Source: Simkaniaceae bacterium
Lineage (GTDB): Bacteria > Chlamydiota > Chlamydiia > Chlamydiales > Simkaniaceae
Length of the DNA: 48,845 bases
NCBI GenBank assembly: GCA_026708385.1
Contig: JAPOVA010000028.1
Span: forward strand, 1-48,845
Direction: 5' to 3'
Shown: positions 16,347 through 25,589 of the stretch, piece after piece
How positions within the stretch are numbered: the stretch's first letter is position 1
How the letters are laid out: the number at the start of each line of letters is the position of its first letter
Notes under the pieces: model-generated
The model's input: the letters and a program-made list of their open reading frames with translations, nothing else
What the model was told of the DNA's origin: nothing
The model's database searches: none
Program-made: the position numbers and the translations under genes

Positions 16347-19300
16347 ATGTGCCGGATTCCGTTTTACCGAAAATCCCTCTTCTTTTTTCTCGTGCTCTTC
16401 CTCTTCGTGGGGATGGGTGCGTGTCGTCATTTTCTTGTCTGTCAGGGTATTAAGGCTTTTTTGCGCTCTCATGCAACCTCCGGCAGTCACATCACCTTCG
16501 ATTACGGTTACGGGATGTGGATGCGAGGGGGACTCGCTCTTTACGAGGTCGATCTTTCGGCCTGCTCCGGAGGGGGTCTTTCCGGTTTTCGGATGAAGGC
16601 GCCCGTCGTCCGCGTTTGCCCCTTCTTCGGTATCTCTCCCCTTCGCTTCGGATTGCGGTACGAGATGGATCGGCCTGCAATCGATGCATTTTCCCCTACC
16701 CTTTTTCCCGAGTCGAGCCGGATTGATGGGTGGTTGTCCGGCGTAATTGAGGAACACTCTCGCGTTACCTCCCCCGCCCTCCTTGCGCCCCTCCCTCTCC
16801 GGGTCGGTAAGATCGGTCATGCCATCAGGAGCGCTTTGCAACACAAACAAGAGATCCGCATCCGAGGGGGAAGGTTCAAATGCATCGGATCTCCCTCAAT
16901 AGGGCCTCTCCGTTTTTTTTTTTTTTTTGGGCGTTCCGAACGGGAAGAGAGCTTTCTACGTATCGCTTCGGGCGAAGAGGGTCTCGCCGATGCACCTCTG
17001 ACGGCTCATATCGCAAAGCGTTTCGGAGGGACCGATTGTGAAGTCAAACTCTCCGGGTTCGACCTATCGCTCTTGGATCCGAGTGTCTTGCAGGGGCGGC
17101 TTTCGGGAGAACTCTTCCTTTCTTTCGGAGAAGAGAGACGGGTTGCCCTCCCCTTTCGTACCGCTTGCGATCTCGTATGTACCGATCTCGCCCTACGTTC
17201 GGACAAGTATGGCGCGTCGTTGCGTGCGAGCCGGGTAGAGTGGACCTGTAGCAAGCTCGGCTCTTCTCCTTTGAGCGGGAGGGGAGTCTGTCCGGGGGCG
17301 GAGTTCATCTACGCCGGAAAAGGAGAAGCCGGGGGGGGGAAGAAGGTGGAGTGTAGCGGAACGTGGGAGATTACGGGATCGTCGGGTTTCACCGCCGGTC
17401 TTCAAGGTTCTTTGACGGGACGGGGGAGGGTGTATCCTTTCCGGCTTGTCCGTGAGGGAGGGGGGGGCGTGAAAGTCGATATAAAGACACAAGACAGTGA
17501 TATGCAATGTGTTATGGATTTCCTACCTCTCGAAACGGGGGAGATGCGAATCGAAGGCTCTTGCCGGCACGTGGCGTTGGCTACCTTGGAGACATGGCTT
17601 CCCTCCCGTTGGGCCGATCGATTGGGCACCTATGTGAAGGGGGGGGTGATGAGCGGAGCATTCAAAGGGGTTGTCCGTGACCGGGGATTGCAAAAAATTC
17701 GGGTAGAGCGGGTACGTGTAGAAGATCTTGCCTTGGAAGACCCCGAACACCTCCTCTCTTTTTCGGCAGCGGGACTTGAGGGAAGGGGAGAGTGCGATTT
17801 TCTCGAGCCGAACTATCTCGATCGTGCGGGGTGGGAAGTGCGGATTGAAAAGGGTACCGTCGCACACAAGGGGGGAGTCAACCACACCGACGTGACGGCC
17901 GTTCTTTCCATGAGCGATCGACATGTTCACTCCTCGTTGGTTACGGGAAAAACCGGCGAGGTACCGTGGAAGATGATCCCCGAGGGAGCATATGACGATT
18001 TGCAACTCAAGATCGAATCACTCTCTACGCCCGCCACCCTCTTTACCTCGTTCGGTCTGCGTGCGAAATCTCTTCCCGATCGGTCGGACATGCCCTGCAA
18101 GATCATATGTTCGGCGCGTGTTACGGTCGATAAGGCCTTTCTCATGGCGGACGGTAGCGTAGATATCGCACATGACCTTACCTCCCCCTCTCCGGTTGAC
18201 CGTTTGCTCTTTTGCTTGGGTCGGAAGCGCAAGGAGGGGGTTTTTTTCGGGTGGTTCAAGGGAGACGGGATCTCTTCCGAGACGCTCAATATCCCTCTGC
18301 AAGCATTTTTTGCCGATCGGAGTGTGGAGGGTTCGGCTACGGTGGAGGGGGATCTTTCTCGGGCAGAATTTTCCGTGCGACTGTTCTCCGAACACTTGGT
18401 GTGTCACTCGGGATCGATCGATTTCGGTGCCCGGGTACATGCCCTCTTCAGGTACGAGTTTGCCACAAAAGAATGGGAAGGTTCGTTGCCTTTGCAGGGT
18501 GCCGTATTGACCGTCTCCCCCTTGTATCCGGTGCTCGAGGAATGTACGGGTCTCTTGATGCTCCGGAATCGGGCCCTCACTTTCCGGGGGAGCGTTCTGT
18601 GTGAGGGGACTCTTTTCGAAGGGACCGCTTCTTTGGATCCCGTCTCTCCGGATTGTGTCGCTCCCGTCTATCAGAACGATGGAGAGTGGCTCTTATCGGT
18701 TGAAACGGACCGGTTGGAAGGGTCGATTGATGCGGTTGCCTCTCTTGTTCGCAGAGTCGGGTTTGTTCCCGATCTCGCACTGCCTTCCGGAGGGAAGGTG
18801 TCGGGTGGCAAGGGAGGGATAAGGTGGAAGACTTATGTGGGAAAGAGACGGCAATGTGTGGCATGGGACGTAGATCTTTTGTGTGCGGGGGGTACGTACC
18901 CCCTTTCGCCCGATTCCGGTTGCCGTTTGGATGACGTCGGGGCGCGGATTGCTCTTTCGAGTACGACCCGTGTGCTCCGCGTGGAAGGGGGGAGAGCTAC
19001 GTTGGATACGGGGGGAGATGAGAGTTATGCCGTCCACATACCCCTATGCGTTTTTGATCTGAAGGATCGGACATGGCATTGTGACGGCAGATTGGAGACG
19101 GCCACCCATGACATTTGTCGTCTCCTTCTGCGGGGGCGTCCTTCCGATACGGATGGGGAGTTCGTCATCGATATCGATTCCGGTGAGACCCGGATTTTTA
19201 ATACGAAAATCGCTGTTCGAGAGTGTGTTGCCGACTCTCGGGGGCGCCTCTTGCGTTTGGCGTTCCATGCCGACCCTTCCGCAAAAGACGTACACGGATG

Positions 19301-21413
19301 TTTCGCTCGGCTCTTTTCCTCCGGGTTGTTTCCGGGCCATTGTACGTTTGACCCGGCACCCCCCGATTGCTCGGGTAGCTTCCGGATCGATTGTGCCTTC
19401 GATCGATCGAAAAAGACATGTCTGTTCGGGGTCACCGAGGAGGAGGTCGATCACGGTGCGACCGGCTCGGGAACGTTTGCCTTGGAGGTGGAGACGAAGG
19501 GGAGGTTACTTCGGATCAATAGGTGTCTGTGGAACGGGTGGGATGTGCGTGCTCGGATGGAGAAGGAAGGGGAGGGATGGCGTATTCTCTCCTACCGGAT
19601 CGGCCGGGGTGATTCCGCATTGGAAGGGGAGGGTGGTTTTCTGCATCGCGGACGGAAGAGTTTGACATTGGCCATCAAAGGACTCGATGTAGCTCTTGCT
19701 GACTGCCTTCCGGTTTTGCCCCGTCCGGTAAGAGAGGTGTTGCAACATCGAAAGGGGAAGATCTTCTCTTCGGAGGGAGAGGTGAGGATAGGTTTTGCGA
19801 ACTCATTGCGGACACGGACGGTCTTCCGAGAGGTGGAAGCTTTCCTACGACCCTCTTTCCGGATGGAGGGGAGGGGAGAGATATCCGTTCTTGCCATGCA
19901 ACCCCTCCGGCTACTCTTTTCTCCTGCCGAAGGATTGACGATGGAGGGGGGTCGGTTTCGGTTATCCGGTTCTTCCCCGGATGATGAGAACGCGGAGTGC
20001 GCTTTTGAGAGATTGTTCTTGAAGTACGAGGGGTCTACTTACGGTGTGGAGGGAGGCAAAATCGTTCTGCCACCCGAAATACTTCTTCATATCGGGAGGA
20101 TCGGTATGATTCCCGGTCTGTCGGCGGATGGGAATTCTCTGGTTCTTTTAGGGAAGCCGGTTACTTGGGACAACCGGATAGAGTTTACCTGCGATTTTGA
20201 GAATCGGGCGGAATCGTATTCGATAACGGGCAAGCTCAAGAAGGGGTACTACAGAGTGTGTGGTTTTCCCGGGTATGTCGATTCCTGTACCTACCGGATC
20301 ACCCGTGAGCAGATCGATGTGGCGATGAGGGTCGGCTACGATACCCGCCTATTTGACGTAAAGGGGGAGATGGCCTACCGAGGTGTTCCGGAAGGGCGTT
20401 TCATTATTGGTGAGGGAGGAGGGAGAGGGGGGGGGACCGGCCCGCCTCTCGTCGTTACGGTCGGTTGGTCCGACTCTAAAGGTCTGTTCGTGCGAAGTGT
20501 GGAGGGGATGCTCACGGGACTCGATTTCTCCTTCCATCATAATCCGCGAGATTCTTGTTTTGAGCAGATGGCTCTTACGGGAAAGGTCAAAGTCGATTTT
20601 TCCGTTCTGGCCGATTACATGCCCGCGCGGATCAGGAAGGTATTCGGGGTTGCCGGGGTCGGAGGGGGGTATGAGTTCGGGGGAGATCTTATCCTGTGTA
20701 AGGGTAGATTTGCCGATTCCTTCTTCGAGGGATATTGCAAGGGAAAAGGGTTTCGTATGATGGGCTCCGAGATGAACACCCTCCTCGGTGAGATGACGGT
20801 CCGTAGTGATCGGATAGGGTTGCGGAAGTTGAACGTAAGCGACGATGCCGGGATCCTTTCCATTGATGAGGCAGAGATCGGCCGTAGGGGGGACGGCAAA
20901 TGGGGCGTGAGCATTCCGGAGGCGGTCATACACGATTTTCGTCCCAGTCTGCTCAAGGAGGTCGGTCGGTACGAACAGAAGATCAAACCCTTACACATAA
21001 GAAGCATGAGATTTAGAGATCTTTCCGGTACGTTAGAAGAACTCGATAGTTTTACGGGCGTGGGCGACTTGGATTTTACCAATACCTTCAGGAGTTATTA
21101 CAATATTTTGGAGATACCTTTTCAGCTGTTGGCGCGACTCGGGTTGGATGCGGGTCTTCTCGTTCCCGTCCGGGGACATCTCGAGTACGTATTGCGCGAG
21201 GGGAAGATCTATCTGACCGCATTGAGAGAAAGTTATAGCGAAGGGAAGCGTTCTCGTTTTTATCTATCGCCCTCGCAGTCGTCATTTGTCGGTTTGGACG
21301 GGACGTTGAATGTGAACGTCAAGATGAAGCAGTACGTGTTGTTGAGGATTACCGAACCCTTTACCCTCTCCATAGAGGGGACGGTGCGACATATGAGATA
21401 TAGCTTAAAGTAA
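16347..21413 (+). CDS. AsmA/TamB/YhdP-like giant envelope protein (1688 aa)
   Basis: An N-terminal membrane anchor (about 9-25) precedes a very long, beta-rich periplasmic region. Repeated alternations such as GRLEL/GTVR-type strands and the C-terminal block (LEIPFQLLARLGLDAG, PVRGHLEYVL, LRITEPFTLSIEGTV) resemble AsmA-superfamily proteins. These are bridge-like lipid carriers or translocation factors between inner and outer membranes. Size is within the TamB/YhdP range. The start ATG at 16347 has no good ribosome-binding site, so the N terminus is uncertain. A T16 tract (16913-16928) inside the gene encodes five Phe. The gene ends TAATG, overlapping the ComF-like gene by one base, so translation is probably coupled. 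The exact subfamily is not resolved. Confidence 0.6.
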   Translation: MCRIPFYRKSLFFFLVLFLFVGMGACRHFLVCQGIKAFLRSHATSGSHITFDYGYGMWMRGGLALYEVDLSACSGGGLSGFRMKAPVVRVCPFFGISPLRFGLRYEMDRPAIDAFSPTLFPESSRIDGWLSGVIEEHSRVTSPALLAPLPLRVGKIGHAIRSALQHKQEIRIRGGRFKCIGSPSIGPLRFFFFFGRSEREESFLRIASGEEGLADAPLTAHIAKRFGGTDCEVKLSGFDLSLLDPSVLQGRLSGELFLSFGEERRVALPFRTACDLVCTDLALRSDKYGASLRASRVEWTCSKLGSSPLSGRGVCPGAEFIYAGKGEAGGGKKVECSGTWEITGSSGFTAGLQGSLTGRGRVYPFRLVREGGGGVKVDIKTQDSDMQCVMDFLPLETGEMRIEGSCRHVALATLETWLPSRWADRLGTYVKGGVMSGAFKGVVRDRGLQKIRVERVRVEDLALEDPEHLLSFSAAGLEGRGECDFLEPNYLDRAGWEVRIEKGTVAHKGGVNHTDVTAVLSMSDRHVHSSLVTGKTGEVPWKMIPEGAYDDLQLKIESLSTPATLFTSFGLRAKSLPDRSDMPCKIICSARVTVDKAFLMADGSVDIAHDLTSPSPVDRLLFCLGRKRKEGVFFGWFKGDGISSETLNIPLQAFFADRSVEGSATVEGDLSRAEFSVRLFSEHLVCHSGSIDFGARVHALFRYEFATKEWEGSLPLQGAVLTVSPLYPVLEECTGLLMLRNRALTFRGSVLCEGTLFEGTASLDPVSPDCVAPVYQNDGEWLLSVETDRLEGSIDAVASLVRRVGFVPDLALPSGGKVSGGKGGIRWKTYVGKRRQCVAWDVDLLCAGGTYPLSPDSGCRLDDVGARIALSSTTRVLRVEGGRATLDTGGDESYAVHIPLCVFDLKDRTWHCDGRLETATHDICRLLLRGRPSDTDGEFVIDIDSGETRIFNTKIAVRECVADSRGRLLRLAFHADPSAKDVHGCFARLFSSGLFPGHCTFDPAPPDCSGSFRIDCAFDRSKKTCLFGVTEEEVDHGATGSGTFALEVETKGRLLRINRCLWNGWDVRARMEKEGEGWRILSYRIGRGDSALEGEGGFLHRGRKSLTLAIKGLDVALADCLPVLPRPVREVLQHRKGKIFSSEGEVRIGFANSLRTRTVFREVEAFLRPSFRMEGRGEISVLAMQPLRLLFSPAEGLTMEGGRFRLSGSSPDDENAECAFERLFLKYEGSTYGVEGGKIVLPPEILLHIGRIGMIPGLSADGNSLVLLGKPVTWDNRIEFTCDFENRAESYSITGKLKKGYYRVCGFPGYVDSCTYRITREQIDVAMRVGYDTRLFDVKGEMAYRGVPEGRFIIGEGGGRGGGTGPPLVVTVGWSDSKGLFVRSVEGMLTGLDFSFHHNPRDSCFEQMALTGKVKVDFSVLADYMPARIRKVFGVAGVGGGYEFGGDLILCKGRFADSFFEGYCKGKGFRMMGSEMNTLLGEMTVRSDRIGLRKLNVSDDAGILSIDEAEIGRRGDGKWGVSIPEAVIHDFRPSLLKEVGRYEQKIKPLHIRSMRFRDLSGTLEELDSFTGVGDLDFTNTFRSYYNILEIPFQLLARLGLDAGLLVPVRGHLEYVLREGKIYLTALRESYSEGKRSRFYLSPSQSSFVGLDGTLNVNVKMKQYVLLRITEPFTLSIEGTVRHMRYSLK
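16913..16928 (+). repeat. T16 homopolymer within the AsmA/TamB-like gene
   Basis: Sixteen consecutive T residues lie in a GC-rich coding sequence and are read as the last base of an Arg codon plus five Phe codons. The frame is open in this copy. Tracts this long are prone to replication and transcription slippage. Confidence 0.95.
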
Positions 21414-22129
21414 TGGCCTCCTCTTTCTTTAGTTCGGTAATGCGGTTTTTTTACCCCGCCTTTTGCCTGCACTGTTCGGAAAGGATGAGGGGGGGTAGTG
21501 GCGTACGTATCTGTACCGATTGTTTTGAGACGATCGAGTGGCTTGAACGGAAGGGGGCGTGCCCCTTCTGCGGCATGGCGGTCTACGACCGGAGGGTATG
21601 TTCGGGATGTAGGAAGAGTCCCGTTCGGATGCCGCCTTTGCGGGTCTGTTTCGGCTCCGAGGGGCCGATCCGGACGTTGTATGACGAGCTACTCTCGTAC
21701 GAGAGTCCCGGTGTGGCGCGTACGTTGGCCTCTTTGGCTCTTATCGGTTGGAAGAGGGGAGGATTACCCTTTCCCGACGTGATCGTCCCCGTTCCGAGTT
21801 CTCGATCGGAGAAGTTCGATAGGAGAAGGCACCCCGGGTTTTTGATCGGTCGGGAGCTCAGCCGTCTCTTTGCCATCCCCTTCAGACCGGTTCTTACCTT
21901 CCGCGAGACGGAACAGGGGGGGATGTGTAGTGTGAAACCCTTTTTTCGAGGTTCTCTTGCCGGCGCGGCGGTTCTGTTTTTTGCGGGCATCGTGTACGAC
22001 AGCGAGCTATTTGCCTCTCTGCGATGTGTAACCGACCTGTGGCCTTTACGGTCGACACACATTCTGGCCCTCTTTGACAGACGCGTACCTTCCCCCCCTT
22101 TTCGAAGGAAGGAGGGAGCTTTCCGTTGA
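21413..22129 (+). CDS. ComF-family protein with degenerate PRPP site (238 aa)
   Basis: The ATG overlaps the stop of the giant upstream gene (TAATG). The first ~70 residues contain four CxxC pairs (Cys18/21, 34/37, 50/53, 63/66), the zinc-finger arrangement of ComF/GntX proteins. A phosphoribosyltransferase-like fold follows, with VPVPSSR and RHPGFLIGREL in the usual places. The PRPP-binding loop, normally hydrophobic-hydrophobic-Asp-Asp with Thr-Thr-Gly, reads LFFAGIVYDSEL, so both acidic residues and the glycine loop are missing. ComF takes part in DNA uptake in competent bacteria; here catalytic activity is unlikely and a structural role is inferred. The C terminus is basic and Pro-rich. 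Nothing is seen in 22130-22381. Confidence 0.7.
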   Translation: MASSFFSSVMRFFYPAFCLHCSERMRGGSGVRICTDCFETIEWLERKGACPFCGMAVYDRRVCSGCRKSPVRMPPLRVCFGSEGPIRTLYDELLSYESPGVARTLASLALIGWKRGGLPFPDVIVPVPSSRSEKFDRRRHPGFLIGRELSRLFAIPFRPVLTFRETEQGGMCSVKPFFRGSLAGAAVLFFAGIVYDSELFASLRCVTDLWPLRSTHILALFDRRVPSPPFRRKEGAFR

Positions 22130-22381
22130 TCCTCTTCCGATCCGATCGATGAGATGGAAGTCACGGATGTACTATCTTTGCTGACTTGTCACCGGGAGCT
22201 TACGCTTCATGCCCCACATATTCCGCGAAGCAAAACAAGTGTCTTCAAACAGCCGCTGTTTCAACACAACCCCCTCCCATCGAGCGTTTGTCGAGATGTC
22301 CGAACGGAAAAGATGATGACGGATACGGGAAGCCGGTGGGCAAAGAGCATTTTACATTTCCGTTTCCCTGCTCTCAGGGCC

Positions 22382-22849
22382 TTACCTCTTTTCGGAAACC
22401 CTTTTTGCGAGTGCTAACAGAATAGCCTGCATTTGAGCATCGATCTCCTCGGCTCTCACGAGAAACTCTGCCAACTCGGTATCGATACCGAAGAAGGTCT
22501 CAGGCTTCCCCTCTCCTCCGGGAGGCACGGTGAAGGTAGTCAGCCCCCAAATTTGCCTCTCGAAAGGGGGGGGGAGAGGTAACGGCCCTCCGGATCCTTG
22601 CTCCTTCTCGGAAACCCTTTTTACGAATTCCGACAGAACAGCCTGCACTTGAGCATCGATCTTCCCGGTTCTCACGAGAAACTCTGCCAACTCGGCACTG
22701 ATACTACCGGGGAAGACTTCAACCTTCACCCTTCCTCCGGGGGATGTGGTGACGGCAGTCAGCTCCCAAGTGTGCTTCCCGGGAGAGGGGGGGGATGGAG
22801 GAGGGGGTGTAAAGGCTCTTCCGGAGAGACAAGAACAAAGACAAGACAT
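22382..22849 (-). CDS. Duplicated cysteine-cluster protein (155 aa)
   Basis: It starts MSCLCSCLSGRAF, with three cysteines in seven residues, then a Pro-rich spacer. The body is two copies of a ~65-residue module: a short beta part (TWELTAVTTSPGG and IWGLTTFTVPPGG) and a helix (ELAEFLVRTGKIDAQVQAVL and ELAEFLVRAEEIDAQMQAIL), ending KRVSEK in both. A Pro-rich linker joins them. The ribosome-binding site (GGGAAAAAG) is weak, and a poor promoter (TTGTTC-19-TACCTT) lies about 20-50 bases upstream. The first nine bases match those of the genes at 1830 and 14443. No family is recognised. The duplicated helical module suggests protein-protein interaction, with the cysteine head possibly serving as a membrane anchor. 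Confidence 0.65.
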   Translation of the reverse strand: MSCLCSCLSGRAFTPPPPSPPSPGKHTWELTAVTTSPGGRVKVEVFPGSISAELAEFLVRTGKIDAQVQAVLSEFVKRVSEKEQGSGGPLPLPPPFERQIWGLTTFTVPPGGEGKPETFFGIDTELAEFLVRAEEIDAQMQAILLALAKRVSEKR

Positions 22850-23068
22850 TTGCTTTTTCCCGGTTCGGTGAGTACGAAGGTACCGGGAGGGTACCGGAAG
22901 AGAACAAAACCGTCTACGGATAAGAGCAGGGTGAGATTGGCAGGGGAAGGGCAGAAGTCTCGCATATCGAAGATGAGAGTGTGATGCGTACGGTCATTGG
23001 CCGTACTCGAAGAGGCATAGGTCGGGCTACTTTCCGGTACGAAAGAGGGTGGTCCGATTCCTTGTGCT

Positions 23069-23078
23069 CCCCCCCCCC
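23069..23078. repeat. C10 tract upstream of the ftsY promoter
   Basis: Ten consecutive C residues lie 13 bases before the -35 element of ftsY. Poly-C/G tracts of this length can vary by slippage. The rest of 22850-23155 holds no gene. Confidence 0.6.
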
Positions 23079-23090
23079 ACTTTCGCGGAG

Positions 23091-23120
23091 TTGCTTTTTC
23101 ATCCCGACCCGCGGTACACT
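23091..23120 (+). promoter_or_regulatory. Promoter of ftsY
   Basis: The -35 TTGCTT (23091-23096) and -10 TACACT (23115-23120) are spaced 18 bases, about 35 bases before the ATG at 23156. Confidence 0.5.
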
Positions 23121-23155
23121 TTCCCTTGCGATGCGAGTAAGGGGAGAGTAGGGTG

Positions 23156-24088
23156 ATGTCGGGTGTGTTCGGGTCCGGTTTCGGTGCGCTTCGGGGTGTG
23201 TTTGCCAAGACGCGATCGGTCTTGGGCAAAGGGGTCTCCGGTCTTTTCAGCGCGTTGCCGGATGATGACGAGGCTTTCGAGGAATCGGAGCGTGCTCTAT
23301 ACGAAGCCGATGTGGGGGCAACCCTTGCCGAAGAGCTTACTGCGCGGATGCGCGCTTTTCGTAAAAAACACCGAGAATGCACAAGGGAACAACTGAGAGA
23401 AGAGCTCAAGACGTACGTCCGGGAGGTATTTGGTGCCGACTCTCCGTCCATATCCGAGGAGGACAACGTTGCGGAAAGGAACACCCGGATGTTTCTCGTG
23501 GTGGGTGTCAACGGAAGCGGTAAGACCACCTCATGTGCCAAACTCGGTGCCCGCGCCAAAGCAGAGGGAAAAACGGTCATGTTGGCTGCGGGAGATACAT
23601 TCCGCGCAGCGGGGGCGGAGCAGTTGAATGTGTGGGCCGACAGAATCGGTGTCGACTGCGTTGCGGGAGAAGCCGGGGGGGATCCGGCGGCGGTCATCTT
23701 CGACGCTCTCACCGCCGCCCGGGCACGGAACATTGACCTACTCATCGCCGACACGGCAGGCCGGTTACAATCCAAAACGGATCTGATGCGGGAATCGGAA
23801 AAAATTGTCCGTGCCTCCGGGAAGGTGGACCCCACGGCTCCCCATGAAATCTATCTCTCCTTAGATGCGACAACGGGACGGAATGCCATAGATCAGGCCG
23901 TTACGTTCAACAAGTTTACCCCTCTCACGGGGTTGATCCTGACCAAATCGGACGGATCGGCAAAAGGGGGCATCGCCCTCGCCGTCTTTCGGGCCACCAA
24001 GATACCCATCCGCTTTATCGGCACGGGAGAGGGGTTGACCGATCTCATCTCCTTTGACCCGGACGAATATGTCAATGCCCTCTTTTAA
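23156..24088 (+). CDS. ftsY: Signal recognition particle receptor FtsY (310 aa)
   Basis: FtsY docks SRP-bound ribosomes at the membrane for cotranslational insertion. The ATG at 23156 is preferred over the adjacent GTG at 23153; GGGGAG is upstream. After a short N domain (about 30-105), without the long acidic A domain of E. coli, the GTPase domain has G1 GVNGSGKTT (117-125), the FtsY signature GDTFRAAGAEQL, DTAGR (199-203) and TKSDGSAKGG (263-272). The usual guanine-specificity motif is TKLDG; here Ser265 replaces Leu, while Lys and Asp are intact. Length fits minimal FtsY proteins. In Chlamydia ftsY precedes sucC-sucD; here a minus-strand gene lies between them. Confidence 0.95.
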   Translation: MSGVFGSGFGALRGVFAKTRSVLGKGVSGLFSALPDDDEAFEESERALYEADVGATLAEELTARMRAFRKKHRECTREQLREELKTYVREVFGADSPSISEEDNVAERNTRMFLVVGVNGSGKTTSCAKLGARAKAEGKTVMLAAGDTFRAAGAEQLNVWADRIGVDCVAGEAGGDPAAVIFDALTAARARNIDLLIADTAGRLQSKTDLMRESEKIVRASGKVDPTAPHEIYLSLDATTGRNAIDQAVTFNKFTPLTGLILTKSDGSAKGGIALAVFRATKIPIRFIGTGEGLTDLISFDPDEYVNALF

Positions 24089-24142
24089 CGAGTCGGAAGA
24101 GTGACGTTCGGGATCGGGAACGGAACGCAGAGGCTTTCTCGG

Positions 24143-25285
24143 TTACGGAAACAGCAAACTACTTCGCAGTTTTTCGGGTTGCTCCCGTATAACGGGACCT
24201 TCAAGGCTTTTCACGACGTGATCGAGTTCCGGCTGTTCCGGGCAAAGTCGAGAAAAATACCGTGCACTACGTTGTGCTTCCGAGACATCACTTTCCACGA
24301 GTACGAACCACTTCGGCAAATCGATTGTCCAAGGACCGAATTCGGGAGTGGAACAGAGTGCCGCAAAGACCACCTCTTCGGGGAAACGGGAATAGAAGGG
24401 AAGGCGCATCCTTACCAGCGCGTCATACTTTTCTAAAAAGCTCCGAGCGCGTTCTCCGTCCATCTTCAAACCGAAGAGACCTCCGTATACCTCTCGGCAC
24501 ACCCGATCCCCTGTGAAATTCTCCAAGAGACGTCGCGTTTGAGGCGGAACGGCTCGATCCAAGGCTCGTTTGAACCGTCTCTTGCTCTTCTTCCCTTTGT
24601 TGATGAAGAGTGCACCCTTCCTCTCAACAATGTCAAACAGGGGATCTATGGATCTGTTGGCCACGAAGACCGCATCCGCCCACAGGCAAGAGGAAAATCC
24701 CAGATCGCGAGCTTCCTTGAGCATCCATACCTTGAAAGCGTACGGTACGTCGGCACATTCGAGCTCCCAACCCTCGGATTCCGGGTAACCCCCTTTTCTG
24801 TAGTAGAGAAATCCGTCAAACCCCACGTTTTCCAATGAGGTGATCATCTTCTCAATGCAGTGAGCGTATGTACGACCACCCCAATCCGGATCGAATGATC
24901 CGTAAGTGACGACACATCGAGTTCCCCCGGTACCGACCTTGGCCAACCCCCGTTCCGGGTATAAACCTCGGCCTTCGTTGATCATCGTCGTCCTCCGCGT
25001 CCCCGTCGAACATCTTTCAAGCAAGTTATCGTACACATCTCCGTCGTGAGGATACTTCGGTCCGATCTGTTTCCGAATGATCTCGCTCATGTCCTTCTCT
25101 CGGCGTTCCCTTTGGGAAACCGAGTACCGGAGATGATCTTCCCCGGTAATCGGGAAAACGGTCCTCTCATGCTCCGCTCGGACTCCCGCACCGGAACTCA
25201 GTAATACCGATAGGCACCAAATAAGCGTCGCGCTCCGGCTCTTACGCCCCGGCCTTCCGAAGAACCGAAAAACGGTTCCCCTCAT
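24143..25285 (-). CDS. Putative secreted glycosyltransferase-like protein (380 aa)
   Basis: The start is placed at the ATG at 25283-25285. This gives a basic N terminus and a hydrophobic segment (SATLIWCLSVLLSSGAGVRA) typical of a signal peptide with an Ala-x-Ala-like cleavage site; the longer frame to 25462 has no such logic. The core contains CVVTYGS near the beginning, FKVWMLKEARDLGFSSCLWADAVF in the middle, and DPLFDIVERKGALFI. This layout is typical of GT-A nucleotide-sugar transferases that use a W-x-Asp acidic motif. It lies between ftsY and sucC, facing the opposite way. The exact family is uncertain; a role in modifying envelope or host glycans is inferred. Confidence 0.5.
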   Translation of the reverse strand: MRGTVFRFFGRPGRKSRSATLIWCLSVLLSSGAGVRAEHERTVFPITGEDHLRYSVSQRERREKDMSEIIRKQIGPKYPHDGDVYDNLLERCSTGTRRTTMINEGRGLYPERGLAKVGTGGTRCVVTYGSFDPDWGGRTYAHCIEKMITSLENVGFDGFLYYRKGGYPESEGWELECADVPYAFKVWMLKEARDLGFSSCLWADAVFVANRSIDPLFDIVERKGALFINKGKKSKRRFKRALDRAVPPQTRRLLENFTGDRVCREVYGGLFGLKMDGERARSFLEKYDALVRMRLPFYSRFPEEVVFAALCSTPEFGPWTIDLPKWFVLVESDVSEAQRSARYFSRLCPEQPELDHVVKSLEGPVIREQPEKLRSSLLFP

Positions 25286-25589
25286 GCTTTCGTTTTCCCT
25301 CTTGAGACGGATCCGGCCGTGAGGCGGGATCCGAAGCTTTTTTACACCCATCGCATACCCTATTTTCCGTACGGTTGACGGTCCCTTGCGGGTGTCGTGG
25401 CGGTCGACCGAATACCCCGCGCGCATGTTTTGTAACATACGACCCGTATAGTCGTCATCCACATCTCACCCTCTTCCGGGACGGACACCGGTACTCTCCC
25501 GAGGTAGGTCGGGTCGTATTCGGATTTTTCTTGCATAATATGTGTTGCCTGTCCGATATCCTGTTTAAGAGACTTAAGCTATAGGCGGT
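25286..25589. other. Divergent intergenic region between the GT-like gene and sucC
   Basis: It holds the leaders of two divergent genes. AGGCGG lies four bases before the sucC ATG. A CATAAT element at 25536-25541 may be the -10 of sucC, but I cannot see a matching -35. No other gene is visible. Confidence 0.3.

Noticed and set aside
16311-16850. 179-codon minus-strand frame at the start of the AsmA/TamB-like gene
   Set aside because: Antisense to the signal-anchor region and beginning of a long continuous ORF; charged low-complexity composition.
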